Of a stretch of 64,000 nucleotides of DNA, positions 12,169-20,293 are shown one piece after another. The first letter of the stretch is position 1; each line of letters starts with the position of its first letter. The position numbers and the translations under genes were made by a program. Origin of the DNA: Nocardioides sp. cx-173 (GTDB taxonomy: Bacteria > Actinomycetota > Actinomycetes > Propionibacteriales > Nocardioidaceae); the NCBI RefSeq assembly GCF_021117365.1, contig NZ_CP088262.1:2685001-2749000 (forward strand). Direction: 5' to 3'. Below the pieces are notes generated by a model. It was not told where the DNA came from. It saw only the letters and a program-made list of their open reading frames with translations, and made no database searches.

Positions 12169-12182
12169 TGCCGTTCGACCCC
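12169..12182. promoter_or_regulatory. Possible DosR/DevR-like box upstream of ATPase-xfp
   Basis: On the minus strand this reads GGGTCGAACGGCAC, one mismatch from GGGNCNNNNGNCCC, and lies about 67 nt upstream of the ATPase start. It is the weakest of the boxes and is listed because of its position in front of the operon. Confidence 0.25.
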
Positions 12183-12231
12183 GAGGCTGCGGGCCTTTCG
12201 CCTCTCGGCACGGACGGGGACCTGGGCAGTC

Positions 12232-14907
12232 CTAGGGGCCAGCCGGACGACCCCGCAGCTGTCGCGGGATCCCGGAGTCCACACGGGCGGCGGGCTCGAG
12301 GCGCACCTTCACGTCCACGAGCGCGCAGCCCTCCTCGCCGACCATGACCGGGTTGAGGTCCATCTCGGCGAGGTAGGGCAGGTCCTCGGCCAGGCGGCCC
12401 AGGCGCACCAGCAGGTCCACGAGCCCGTCCACGTCGCCCTGCAGCAGGGAGCTCACGCGCAGCATCGACACCGCCCGTGCGGCGTCACCGGCGCTCACGG
12501 GTGGCAGCAGGAACACGCGGTCCGCCCACACCTCCGTCGCGACCCCGCCGGCGGCCACCATCACCAGTGGTCCGAACGCCGGGTCGCGCACCGCGCCGAG
12601 CGCCACCTCGACTCCCTTCGATAGGGCCTGCACGAGCAGCGTCGAGCTGCGGTGTCCCAGCTCCCGCTCGAAGTCCCGGACCGCCGCACGGAGCTCCTGG
12701 GCCGTCGTGATGCCCACCCGCACCAGCCCGCGCGCGGTCTTGTGGACGACGTCGCGGTCGGCGACCTTGAGCACCACGGGGTAGCCCACCTCGCGGGCGG
12801 CGCGCTCGGCGGAGCGCATCCCGTGAGCCACCCGGCCCGTGGGAGCCAACCCGTAGTCCGAGAGCAGGACCCCGAGCTCCTCCGCATCGAGCCAGTGGCC
12901 GCCCTCGCCCCTGGCGGTCAGGATCTCCTGCGCCGTACGCCGGGCGCGCTCCGCCCGGGCGGCGTCCACGGGCGGAGCCTGGTCCCGCGGGGCCCGGCGC
13001 CACTCGGCGTAACGGACGGCGCGCCCCAACGCCTCCGCCGCGGCCCGGATGCTGGGCAGCACGGTCACGCCGGGCAGGCCGGCGGGCACCTCGAGCCCGC
13101 CCATGGGGACCAGCACCAGCGGCCGGTCCGGATGCCCGGCACGGGCCTGGGCCACGGCCCGCAGCGCGGCGTCGGCGTCGCCGACGCCCGTGGCGACCAG
13201 CACCACCAGCACCACGTCCACCTCGTCCTCGGCGCGCAGCAGCTCCTCCGCGAGCGCGCCGAGCGCGGCGGCGGTCGCGGCCGCGCCGGCGTCCACCGGG
13301 TTGGCCGCGTCGGCGGCCCCCTGGACGTGGCGCGCCAGACGGCGACGCAGGCGGGCGCCCGCCTGGGCAACGACCAGGCCGCAGCCCTCCGCCGCCTCCG
13401 CGGCCAGGGCCCCCAGTCCCCCGCCGTTGCTGAGCACCGCCACGCGGCTTCCGGACGGCAGCGGCTGCTGGGTCAGGACCAGGGCCGCCTCGGCCATGTC
13501 CTCCGCGCCGGTGCAGTTCACGACGCCGGCCTGGGCGAAGAGCGCGGAGACGGCCACGGCCGGCGTGGCCGCCGCGGCGGTGTGCGACCCCCCGGTCCGC
13601 CGCTCGCCGCCGGACCGGCCGCCCACGACGGCCAGGAGGGGCTTGGCCTCCGAGAAGCGGCGCGCGAACCGTGCGAACTTCAGCGGGTTGCCGAACGACT
13701 CGAGGTACAGCGCCGCGGCGCTCACCCGCGGGTCGTCGCGCCAGGCCGCGAGGAGGTCGTTGCCGGAGACGTCGGCCTTGTCGCCGAGCGAGACGAAGGT
13801 GCCGACCCCGAGCCCGAGCCGGCGCGCCACGTCGGTCAGGACGATGCCCACGCCCCCGGACTGCGAGGCCACGGCGAGTCCGCCCGGGGGCGGGACGACG
13901 CCGCTGAAGGTCGCGTGCAGTCGAAGGTCGGCGTGGTTCACCAGGATGCCCAGGCAGTCGGGCCCCACGATCCGGATGCTGCTGCGGCGAGCCATGGCCA
14001 GCATCTGCCCCTCGGCCCGTGCGCCGTCCGGGCCCTCGAATCCGGACGAGACCACCACCGCGCTCGGGACACCGGCAGCGGCGGCGTCCTCCAGCGCCGC
14101 GACCACACCCGCCGCCGGGACGGCGACGACGAGCAGGTCCACGCCGCCGGGTACGTCGACGACGCGCGGGTGGGCGGGGACGCCCTCGATCTCGTGCGCC
14201 TGGGGGTGTACGGCGTGCACCGGACCCGAGAAGCCGCCCGCGACGATCGACCTGATGATGGCCGAGCCCACGCCCGTGCCGTCGCGACGGGCGCCGACGA
14301 CCGCCACGCTGCGGGGGTACAGCAGCGGGTGCAGCGACCGCGCCTCCGCCTCGGTCTCGCGCTCGTCGGCGGCCTCCACGGCGGCCGCGGAGGCGGTGGT
14401 GTCCATCTCCACGTGGGCGACACCGGACTCGAACTCGCGCCTCGCGGTGAAGCCGGCGTCGACGAAGACCCGCAGCATCGCGGTGTTGTCGCCCAGGACC
14501 TCCGCGACGAAGCGGCGCGTCCCGCGGTCCCGGCACGCCGCGGCCAGGTGCTCCAGGAGCAGGCTGCCCAGGCCCAGGCCGTGGAACTCCTCGGCGACCA
14601 GGAAGGCCACCTCGGCCACCTCCGGCTCGATCTGCTCGGCCGTGGCCAGGGCCGCCAGGCGCCCCTTCCGCTCCGCGACCAGCGCGAAGCAGGCGGGGTC
14701 CTCCAGCACGTGTGCGACGTACAGCTGTCCGGCCTTGCGGCCGGTCGAGAAGAAGCGGAACCGGAAGCTGGTGTCGGAGACGCCGTCGTGCAGGGCCCTC
14801 AGGGCGTCACGGTCCTCGGCGGCGGCGCGACGGATGACGGCGACGCTCCCGTCGCGGAGCAGCACGTCCGCGGGCGCCGGACCGTCACCGACAGCATCGA
14901 CGCTCAT
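12232..14907 (-). CDS. GNAT acetyltransferase fused to ADP-forming acyl-CoA synthetase (Pat-like)
   Basis: 891-residue fusion. Residues about 15-175 form a GNAT acetyltransferase (FLVAEEFHGLGLGSLLLEHL is the acetyl-CoA loop). Then come a CoA-binding domain (LLYPRSVAVVGARRDGTGVG), a succinyl-CoA-ligase-like domain (VASQSGGVGIVLTD) and a C-terminal ATP-grasp domain (GYPVVLKVADRDVVHKT). This is the actinobacterial order of Pat-type protein lysine acetyltransferases (GNAT first), which acetylate and inactivate acyl-CoA synthetases. The SHTAAAATP segment keeps the histidine used for phosphotransfer in ADP-forming acetyl-CoA synthetases, so the ligase half may be active. ATG 14907 follows AGGAGGA. 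It is divergent from the alcohol dehydrogenase. Confidence 0.88.
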   Translation of the reverse strand: MSVDAVGDGPAPADVLLRDGSVAVIRRAAAEDRDALRALHDGVSDTSFRFRFFSTGRKAGQLYVAHVLEDPACFALVAERKGRLAALATAEQIEPEVAEVAFLVAEEFHGLGLGSLLLEHLAAACRDRGTRRFVAEVLGDNTAMLRVFVDAGFTARREFESGVAHVEMDTTASAAAVEAADERETEAEARSLHPLLYPRSVAVVGARRDGTGVGSAIIRSIVAGGFSGPVHAVHPQAHEIEGVPAHPRVVDVPGGVDLLVVAVPAAGVVAALEDAAAAGVPSAVVVSSGFEGPDGARAEGQMLAMARRSSIRIVGPDCLGILVNHADLRLHATFSGVVPPPGGLAVASQSGGVGIVLTDVARRLGLGVGTFVSLGDKADVSGNDLLAAWRDDPRVSAAALYLESFGNPLKFARFARRFSEAKPLLAVVGGRSGGERRTGGSHTAAAATPAVAVSALFAQAGVVNCTGAEDMAEAALVLTQQPLPSGSRVAVLSNGGGLGALAAEAAEGCGLVVAQAGARLRRRLARHVQGAADAANPVDAGAAATAAALGALAEELLRAEDEVDVVLVVLVATGVGDADAALRAVAQARAGHPDRPLVLVPMGGLEVPAGLPGVTVLPSIRAAAEALGRAVRYAEWRRAPRDQAPPVDAARAERARRTAQEILTARGEGGHWLDAEELGVLLSDYGLAPTGRVAHGMRSAERAAREVGYPVVLKVADRDVVHKTARGLVRVGITTAQELRAAVRDFERELGHRSSTLLVQALSKGVEVALGAVRDPAFGPLVMVAAGGVATEVWADRVFLLPPVSAGDAARAVSMLRVSSLLQGDVDGLVDLLVRLGRLAEDLPYLAEMDLNPVMVGEEGCALVDVKVRLEPAARVDSGIPRQLRGRPAGP

Positions 14908-14969
14908 GGGTCCTCCTCCTGCACGCTCCATCGCACTCTGGCACGGCCGCGGGCCGGATGGCGGTCCGG

Positions 14970-14983
14970 GGGACCAAGGACCC
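14970..14983. promoter_or_regulatory. DosR/DevR-like box A, pat/adh intergenic region
   Basis: GGGACCAAGGACCC matches all eight fixed positions of GGGNCNNNNGNCCC and differs from GGGACYWWNGKCCC at one. It lies about 63 nt upstream of the Pat-like start and 110 nt upstream of the alcohol dehydrogenase start. Confidence 0.45.
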
Positions 14984-15008
14984 GGGTCCTCCGAGCCGGG
15001 CGAGGGGC

Positions 15009-15022
15009 GGGTCCTACGGCCC
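15009..15022. promoter_or_regulatory. DosR/DevR-like box B, pat/adh intergenic region
   Basis: GGGTCCTACGGCCC is a second full match to GGGNCNNNNGNCCC within 40 bp of box A. Paired boxes are usual at strong DosR promoters in mycobacteria. Confidence 0.45.
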
Positions 15023-15093
15023 TGCCGGGTGTCCGGACCCGGCACCAGACTGGAGTGCCCGAAGCAGCACTCCCCCGCGCAGGAGGCACCGCC

Positions 15094-16110
15094 ATGAAGG
15101 CCGCCGTCGTCACCAGCTTCACCGAGCCGCTCGAGATCCAGGACGTGCCGGTCCCCACTCCCGGCCCAGGACAGGTCCTGGTCCGCATCGAGGCCTCGGG
15201 TCTCTGCCACACCGACATCCACGCCGCCCACGGCGACTGGCCGGTGAAGCCGACCCCACCGTTCGTCCCCGGGCACGAGGGCGTCGGGATCGTCGAGGCC
15301 CTCGGCGAGGGCGTCACGAACCGGGCCGTGGGCGACCGCGTGGCGCTGCCCTGGCTCGGCCACGCCTGCGGGCACTGCCACTACTGCGTGAGCGGGTGGG
15401 AGACGCTGTGCGAGGAGCAGCTCAACACCGGGTACTCCATCGACGGCGGGTTCGCGGAGTACGCCGTGGCCGACGCCGCGTACGCCGTGGCGGTGCCGGA
15501 CGGCATCACGCCGCAAGACGCCGCGCCGCTCACCTGCGCCGGCGTGACGACGTACAAGGCGATCAAGGTCGCGCACATCCAGCCCACCGAGCGGGTCGCG
15601 ATCTTCGGCATCGGCGGGCTGGGCCACCTGGCGCTGCAGTACGCCAGGATCGTGGGAGGGACGGTCATCGCCGTCGACGTCGAGCAGTCCAAGCTCGACC
15701 TCGCCCGCGAGCTGGGCGCCGACTACGTCGTCAACGCGGCCGAGACCGACCCGGTCGCCGCCATCGAGGAGCTCGGCGGCGCCGATGTCGCGGTTGTGCT
15801 CGCGGTGATCCCCCGGGTCTTCGAGCAGGCCTTCGAGTCGCTCAGGCGCGGCGGACGCCTGGTGTGCGTGGGTCTCCCGCCCGAGTCCGACGGCCCGATG
15901 GCGCTGCCGATCTTTCCGACCGTCCTCAAGGGCATCTCGGTGATCGGCTCCATCGTGGGCACCCGGCAGGACCTCGCCGAGGTCTTCGACCTGCACGCGC
16001 TGGGGCGCACCCGGGTGATCGCGGAGAGCCGCCGCCTCGACGAGGTGAACGAGTGCGTGGCGGAGGTGCTCGCGGGCCGCGCACCCGCCCGGTTGGTGTT
16101 CGAGCTGTGA
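15094..16110 (+). CDS. Zinc-dependent alcohol dehydrogenase (AdhP-like)
   Basis: 338-residue medium-chain dehydrogenase interconverting alcohols and aldehydes with NAD. The catalytic zinc ligands are in GLCHTDIHAAHGDW and PGHEGVGIVEALG. The structural zinc site is the four-cysteine loop HACGHCHYC...C. The Rossmann motif is GIGGLGHLALQYA, with the NAD-selecting aspartate in IAVDVEQSKL. ATG 15094 follows AGGAGG. The gene sits in the putative hypoxia block, where it could regenerate NAD from acetaldehyde; that role is inferred. Confidence 0.94.
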   Translation: MKAAVVTSFTEPLEIQDVPVPTPGPGQVLVRIEASGLCHTDIHAAHGDWPVKPTPPFVPGHEGVGIVEALGEGVTNRAVGDRVALPWLGHACGHCHYCVSGWETLCEEQLNTGYSIDGGFAEYAVADAAYAVAVPDGITPQDAAPLTCAGVTTYKAIKVAHIQPTERVAIFGIGGLGHLALQYARIVGGTVIAVDVEQSKLDLARELGADYVVNAAETDPVAAIEELGGADVAVVLAVIPRVFEQAFESLRRGGRLVCVGLPPESDGPMALPIFPTVLKGISVIGSIVGTRQDLAEVFDLHALGRTRVIAESRRLDEVNECVAEVLAGRAPARLVFEL

Positions 16111-16146
16111 CGCCCCTGGGGGCGGTGACCTGAGGCCGTGCCCCTG

Positions 16147-16160
16147 AGGACCTTGGTCCC
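16147..16160. promoter_or_regulatory. DosR/DevR-like box upstream of CBS protein gene
   Basis: AGGACCTTGGTCCC matches GGGACYWWNGKCCC at every position except the first G. It is about 100 nt upstream of the CBS-domain gene start and downstream of the alcohol dehydrogenase stop. Confidence 0.45.
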
Positions 16161-16261
16161 TGTCCCGGCCACGGCGCGCGCACGAGGCTGGAGGCACGAA
16201 GAGTGTGGCTCCGCCACCGGCCGACGGCCGGATCGAGCGGCCACCGGGACGGAGAGCCGCC

Positions 16262-16861
16262 ATGTTGGTCCAGGACGTCATGACCCCCGAGCCGGTCACC
16301 GTGCGCATCGACAGCACCGTGAAGGGCGCGCTGATCCTGCTCGCCGACCACGGTGTCACCTCGCTGCCCGTGGTGGACGCAGCCGGCCGGATCCGCGGCG
16401 TGGTCAGCGAGGCGGACCTGATCCGCGAGGCCGTGGCCCGCGACCCCCGGCTCCGCGAGACCCCGCTGCCCCGCGACCGTACCGACGCCCCCGACTCGGT
16501 CGCCGACGTCTACACGCCGCACGCCGTGTCCGTGCGCGGCCGCGACGACCTCGCCGACGCCGTGGAGCTCATGACCTCGACCAGCGTCAAGAGCCTGCCG
16601 GTCGTCGACGCCGACGATCGGGTCGTGGGCATCGTCAGCCGCAGCGACGTCGTCCGCCTGCTCGCCCGGGCCGACAGCGCCATCGGGGCCGAGGTCGCCG
16701 ACCTGCTGCGCTCTCTGGGCCACGACAGCTGGCTGGTCGAGGTGCAGGACGGGGTCGTGGAGCTGAGCGGCCCCCGCGGGCACAGCGAGGCCGCCATCGC
16801 CCGGGTCACCGCCGGCAGCGTCGGGGGCGTCATCGAGGTCCGGGTGGACCAGCAGCCCTGA
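16262..16861 (+). CDS. CBS-pair protein with C-terminal BON-like domain
   Basis: 199-residue cytoplasmic protein. Two CBS motifs are clear: VQDVMTPEPVTVRIDSTVKGAL...SLPVVDAAGRIRGVVSEADL (about 2-60) and AVELMTSTSVKSLPVVDADDRVVGIVSRSDVVRLL (about 100-140). The tail (VQDGVVELSGPRGHSEAA...VGGVIEVRV) resembles a BON domain. CBS pairs sense adenine nucleotides or other ligands; the mycobacterial hypoxic response protein Hrp1 is a two-CBS member of the DosR regulon. ATG 16262 is preceded by a GGAG; an in-frame GTG or ATG near 16205 would add an unlikely proline/arginine-rich leader. Confidence 0.88.
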   Translation: MLVQDVMTPEPVTVRIDSTVKGALILLADHGVTSLPVVDAAGRIRGVVSEADLIREAVARDPRLRETPLPRDRTDAPDSVADVYTPHAVSVRGRDDLADAVELMTSTSVKSLPVVDADDRVVGIVSRSDVVRLLARADSAIGAEVADLLRSLGHDSWLVEVQDGVVELSGPRGHSEAAIARVTAGSVGGVIEVRVDQQP

Positions 16862-16896
16862 GCGGCGGGCGGCGCCTCTAGGCTGGCCGTACCGCC

Positions 16897-17946
16897 ATGC
16901 CGACCTCCGACCCTCCCGCCCCCGCGCCGCGGCTGCTGCTCGCCGTCGACGCCCCCTCCCTGCTCCACCGCAACCACCACGCCCGCGTGGCGAGCGGGCT
17001 GCGCGACCGGGGCGGCCGGCCCGCGTGGGCGCTGCACGGGATGGTGCGGCAGATCCTGGAGGTGATCGACCAGTTCGCCCCCGACGCGGTGGTCTTCGGC
17101 TTCGACGACCGAACCGCCTCGGTGCGGACCGAGACCTACCCGGCGTACAAGGCGGGCCGCCGCGTGAAGGACCCCGCCCTGGTGGACCAGCTCCAGCGCT
17201 CCGCCGCCCTCCTGGACGCGCTCGGCCTGCACACCGTCACACCGGCCGGCCTGGAGGCCGACGACGTCAGCGCCACCGCGGCGACCTGGGCCGAGGCCGC
17301 CGGCTGGGGCTGCGTGATCGTGACCTCCGACCGCGACTCCTTCGCCCACATCAGCGCGCGCACCCGCGTGCTGCGCCTGATCGACGGCGGCGTGAACGCC
17401 TCCCCGCTGCTCAACCCGGCCCGGCTGCGCACGCTGTACGGCATCGCGGCCGAGCACTACCTGGAGTACGCCGCCCTGCGCGGCGACACCAGCGACAACC
17501 TGCCCGGCGTGCCGGGGATCGGCGAGAAGACCGCCCCGGTCCTGCTCAGCCAGATGGGCTCGATGCGATCGGTATGGGCCGACATCGACCACTGCGCGGG
17601 CGCCAACCTCGTCGCCGCGCTCGACTCCTACTGCGAGGAGGAGGGCCTGCGGCGCATCGGTCCCGGGCTGCTCAAGCGGCTCACCGCGCCCGGGGCCCGG
17701 GAGCGCTTCGACTTCAACCTGTCGATCATGTCCGGGCGCACCGACCTCGACCTCGGCCTGACCCCCGACGTCCCCGGCACCCCCGGTCTGCTGCCGCTCG
17801 ACCCCGACCGTGTCTCCCAGGTCGTGGGCTACCTCGGGGTCCCCTCGACCACGGACCTCGCGCTGCGCGTTCTCACCGAGCCTCCGGCCTCCTACGACGA
17901 CGGCCCCCGGAGTGCTCCGGAGGCCGTCGTCGTACAGGAGAGGTGA
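16897..17946 (+). CDS. 5'-3' exonuclease (PolI N-terminal/FEN-like), stand-alone
   Basis: 349-residue protein of the 5' nuclease family, without a polymerase part. Metal-binding motifs are visible: LLAVDAPSLLHR, VVFGFDDRTASVRTETYPAYKAGR, GLEADDVSATAA, VIVTSDRDSFAHI, and the helix-hairpin-helix region GDTSDNLPGVPGIGEKTA. Such stand-alone copies in actinobacteria are thought to act on flap or RNA-DNA structures in repair and Okazaki-fragment maturation. The start follows the CBS gene by 35 nt. The last 18 codons encode a perfect hairpin (see 17893-17934), and the next base after its stop is the stop of the opposing gene. Confidence 0.9.
   Translation: MPTSDPPAPAPRLLLAVDAPSLLHRNHHARVASGLRDRGGRPAWALHGMVRQILEVIDQFAPDAVVFGFDDRTASVRTETYPAYKAGRRVKDPALVDQLQRSAALLDALGLHTVTPAGLEADDVSATAATWAEAAGWGCVIVTSDRDSFAHISARTRVLRLIDGGVNASPLLNPARLRTLYGIAAEHYLEYAALRGDTSDNLPGVPGIGEKTAPVLLSQMGSMRSVWADIDHCAGANLVAALDSYCEEEGLRRIGPGLLKRLTAPGARERFDFNLSIMSGRTDLDLGLTPDVPGTPGLLPLDPDRVSQVVGYLGVPSTTDLALRVLTEPPASYDDGPRSAPEAVVVQER
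17893..17934. terminator. Long inverted repeat within the exonuclease 3' end, possible bidirectional terminator
   Basis: A 13-nt perfect inverted repeat, TACGACGACGGCC (17893-17905) and its complement (17922-17934), encloses a second palindromic stem CCGGAG/CTCCGG. It lies in the last codons of the exonuclease and directly downstream of the convergent DUF2510 gene. No T-run follows on either strand, so it is either an actinobacterial-type non-canonical terminator or an mRNA 3'-end stabiliser. Confidence 0.6.
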
Positions 17947-18861
17947 CTAGCTGTCCTTTGAGACCAGCCAGTCGCCGTCCTCCTTGACCAGGGTCAGCGT
18001 GCCCTTCTCGGTGTTCTTGAGCTCGTCGGATCCGATGAGCTCCTTGAACTTCTCCTCGTCGTCTCCGGTGTACTCCAGGGTGGCGGTGTAGTCGACCGTC
18101 GCCTTGTCCCCGTCCTCCTTGGCGTCCTCGATCTCGAAGTCCGCGTCGATGTCCTCGAGGACCGCACGGAAGTCCCCGAAGTCCTCACCCTCCTCGATCT
18201 TCTTCGCGAGATCACCACAGTTGTCGACCTCGTAGAGCTCGAAGGTGCTCTCCATCAGGTCCTTGGTGCTGAGCTCGCAGACCTTCTGCTGGTCTCCGTC
18301 CGCCTGCGCGTTGAGGTAGTCCTCCGCCGCGCCCTGGGCACCGCTGCTGCCACCCAGGACGAGGAACAGCACCAGGCCGAGCACGACCACCAGTGCCACG
18401 CCACCGCCGATCAGGGCGATCAGCTTGCCCTTGCCCTTGCCGCCGCCGCCGGAGCCGCCCTGCGGCTGCGACTGCCAGGGCTGCTGGCTCGGGTAGCCCT
18501 GCTGCGGGTAACCCTGCTGGGGATAGCCCTGCTGGGCGTAGTCGGGCTGCTGAGGCGTCTGCCAACCCTGGGTCGGCGGCGCGGAGGGCGGCGGGCCGGA
18601 CGGGGGCGGGCTGGAAGGCGGGCTGGAAGGCGGGGGGCCCGAGGGCGCACCCGCGGGCGGGGTGGCGGGCTCGGGGTCACGCGGCGAGGCGACGACCGTC
18701 GCGCCCGGGTCCGGCTGCTGCGGGGGCGCGGACGCCGGCGGGGTCGCGTCCGGTGCCGGCATCGTGTGCTCGGTCCACCCGGTCCCGTCCCACCACCGTT
18801 GGTTGCCGTGGCCGTCGGGATACCACCCGGCCGGAGTGCTGGGCTGGTTCGGGTCGCTCAT
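17947..18861 (-). CDS. DUF2510 membrane protein with Pro/Gln-rich linker
   Basis: 304-residue protein. The N-terminus (PAGWYPDGHGNQRWWDGTGWTEH) is a DUF2510 domain. It is followed by a proline-rich segment with PQQGY repeats (about 30-145), a basic GKGKGK stretch, one membrane helix (LIALIGGGVALVVVLGLVLF), and an acidic extracellular domain of about 115 residues with two cysteines (VCELS, NCGDL) that resembles DUF4878/NTF2-like lipoprotein folds. ATG 18861 follows GAGGAG. Function unknown; the topology suggests a cytoplasmic DUF2510 head and an exposed C-terminal domain. Confidence 0.85.
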   Translation of the reverse strand: MSDPNQPSTPAGWYPDGHGNQRWWDGTGWTEHTMPAPDATPPASAPPQQPDPGATVVASPRDPEPATPPAGAPSGPPPSSPPSSPPPSGPPPSAPPTQGWQTPQQPDYAQQGYPQQGYPQQGYPSQQPWQSQPQGGSGGGGKGKGKLIALIGGGVALVVVLGLVLFLVLGGSSGAQGAAEDYLNAQADGDQQKVCELSTKDLMESTFELYEVDNCGDLAKKIEEGEDFGDFRAVLEDIDADFEIEDAKEDGDKATVDYTATLEYTGDDEEKFKELIGSDELKNTEKGTLTLVKEDGDWLVSKDS

Positions 18862-18966
18862 GGGCTTCTCCTCGACGGGCGGGACGACGACAGTGAGGCG
18901 CATCATCACATGCCCGGTGCGGTATCGCACCGGTGGGCCGGACGCCGGTGTGTCTCCGCGGGCAGG

Positions 18967-19431
18967 TCAGAGGGCGCCGCTGGCGGGCAGCCAGGTGCCG
19001 CAGCTGATCGTCTTGGAGTACTCCTCGGCGGTCCAGCCGCCGAGCTTGGTCACGATCGTGAGCCGGTACGTCGTGGCGCCGGCGTCGATGAGCTGCAGCC
19101 CGGTGCTGAGCGAGACCCGCTTGGTGGTCTCGGTGGCGACCGCCCGCTGGGTGTTGCCGCGGTACAGCGTGGACACGAAGGACACGCCCGCCGGCTGCCC
19201 CGGGTCGGCGAAGCCGGTGACGTTGACGTCCACGCCCTCGGTGAAGAACCCGATCCGGCAGGTGTAGGTGCCGGTCACGGCGGAGGGCTTCACCAGCTTG
19301 GCGGCGCCCACCGTCATCACCGGCGCGCTGCTGTCGGTGAAGCGGGCGAACGCCAGCTGGGGGACGACGAGCAGGCAGAGGACCGCCAGGGTCAGCGACA
19401 CTGCGCGGCGCAGGGTGTCGGACCGGGTCAT
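18967..19431 (-). CDS. Small secreted protein, probable SipW-type substrate
   Basis: 154 residues. It starts with a basic n-region (MTRSDTLRR) and a hydrophobic core (AVSLTLAVLCLLVVPQLAFA), followed by RFTDSSAPVMTVGAAKL. The FTDS...tVgAa pattern after the core resembles the cleavage region of camelysin/TasA-like proteins processed by SipW. Two cysteines (TYTCR and ISCGTW) could form a disulfide. A SipW-type peptidase and a second TasA-like protein are encoded 1.2-2.6 kb away. It is divergent from the response regulator gene. Precise function unknown. Confidence 0.75.
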   Translation of the reverse strand: MTRSDTLRRAVSLTLAVLCLLVVPQLAFARFTDSSAPVMTVGAAKLVKPSAVTGTYTCRIGFFTEGVDVNVTGFADPGQPAGVSFVSTLYRGNTQRAVATETTKRVSLSTGLQLIDAGATTYRLTIVTKLGGWTAEEYSKTISCGTWLPASGAL

Positions 19432-19505
19432 GGGTGAGCTCCAGGTGGATTCGGCAGGTCGTGCGGAGGTGCGGTGGTGGTGTTGGCTCTAGTCTGGCGA
19501 GCGAT

Positions 19506-19546
19506 GCTCAAGAGGCCCTGGGGCCCACCTCAAGGAGTCCTCAAGG
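19506..19546. promoter_or_regulatory. CTCAAG direct repeats upstream of response regulator gene
   Basis: CTCAAG occurs at 19507, 19529 and 19540 (the last two as CCTCAAGG), spaced 22 and 11 bp, on the same face of the helix. Direct repeats at 11-bp phasing are the usual target layout for OmpR/PhoB regulators, and this site lies 19 nt upstream of such a gene. It also serves the divergent small secreted protein gene. Autoregulation is inferred. Confidence 0.5.
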
Positions 19547-19564
19547 TCTGGCATAGTCCCGCCC

Positions 19565-20293
19565 ATGGATGACGCTCGGGGAGGCGAACGCAGGGCAGTC
19601 GTGGTCGAGGACGACGAGGACATCCGCTCGTTGATCGAGTTCACCTTGACCAGTCAGGGCTTCGAGGTGAGGTCCGTCGCCACCGGTCTCGACGGCGTCG
19701 AGGCCGTGCGTACCTTCGACCCCGACCTGGTCACGCTGGACCTCGGCCTGCCCGGCATCGACGGCATCGAGACCTGTCGCCGGATCCGCGAGACCAGCGA
19801 CGTCTACATCGTCATGATCACCGCCCGCGACGAGGAGATCGACCGGCTGATCGGGCTCGAGACGGGAGCCGACGACTTCCTGTCCAAGCCGTTCAGTCCG
19901 CGCGAGCTCCAGGCCCGGGTCAACGCTCTCTTCCGTCGGCCCCGGCGTAGGACCGCGGCTTCCGAGCCCACCGGCCAGGTACTGCCCGGCCCGGACAACG
20001 AGGTGCTCGGCCACGGTCCCCTCCGGGTCGACGTCGACGGCCGTCGTGCCTTCCACGGCGAGGCCGAGCTGCCGCTGACCCGCACCGAGTTCGACCTGCT
20101 CACCGAGCTGATGCGGACACCGGCCCGGGTCTGGACCCGCGAGGCCCTGCTGCGCTCAGTCTGGGGCACCGACTGGGCGACCGACACCCACCTCGTGGAG
20201 GTGCATGTCGGCAACCTGCGGCGCAAGCTCGGCGAGGCCGCCACGCTGGTCCGCACCGTCCGCGGCGTCGGCTACCGCATGGACACGCTGTAG
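19565..20293 (+). CDS. OmpR/PhoB-family response regulator (orphan)
   Basis: 242-residue two-component regulator. The receiver domain (about 11-125) has the acidic pocket VVEDDEDIRS, the phosphoacceptor in LVTLDLGLPGIDG, MITARDEE and the lysine in FLSKPFSP. The C-terminal winged helix (about 150-240) has LPLTRTEFDLLTELM and the recognition helix VEVHVGNLRRKLG, ending RTVRGVGYRM. No histidine kinase gene is adjacent. Its 3' end overlaps the opposing Hpt-like gene by 138 nt. It probably controls the flanking TasA/SipW genes, as CTCAAG-type repeats lie in front of itself and of the TasA-like gene. Confidence 0.93.
   Translation: MDDARGGERRAVVVEDDEDIRSLIEFTLTSQGFEVRSVATGLDGVEAVRTFDPDLVTLDLGLPGIDGIETCRRIRETSDVYIVMITARDEEIDRLIGLETGADDFLSKPFSPRELQARVNALFRRPRRRTAASEPTGQVLPGPDNEVLGHGPLRVDVDGRRAFHGEAELPLTRTEFDLLTELMRTPARVWTREALLRSVWGTDWATDTHLVEVHVGNLRRKLGEAATLVRTVRGVGYRMDTL

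Noticed and set aside
12216..12240. GGGGACCTGGGCAGTCC as another DosR-like box
   Set aside because: Half-site spacing is wrong by several bases and it overlaps the end of the Pat-like gene.
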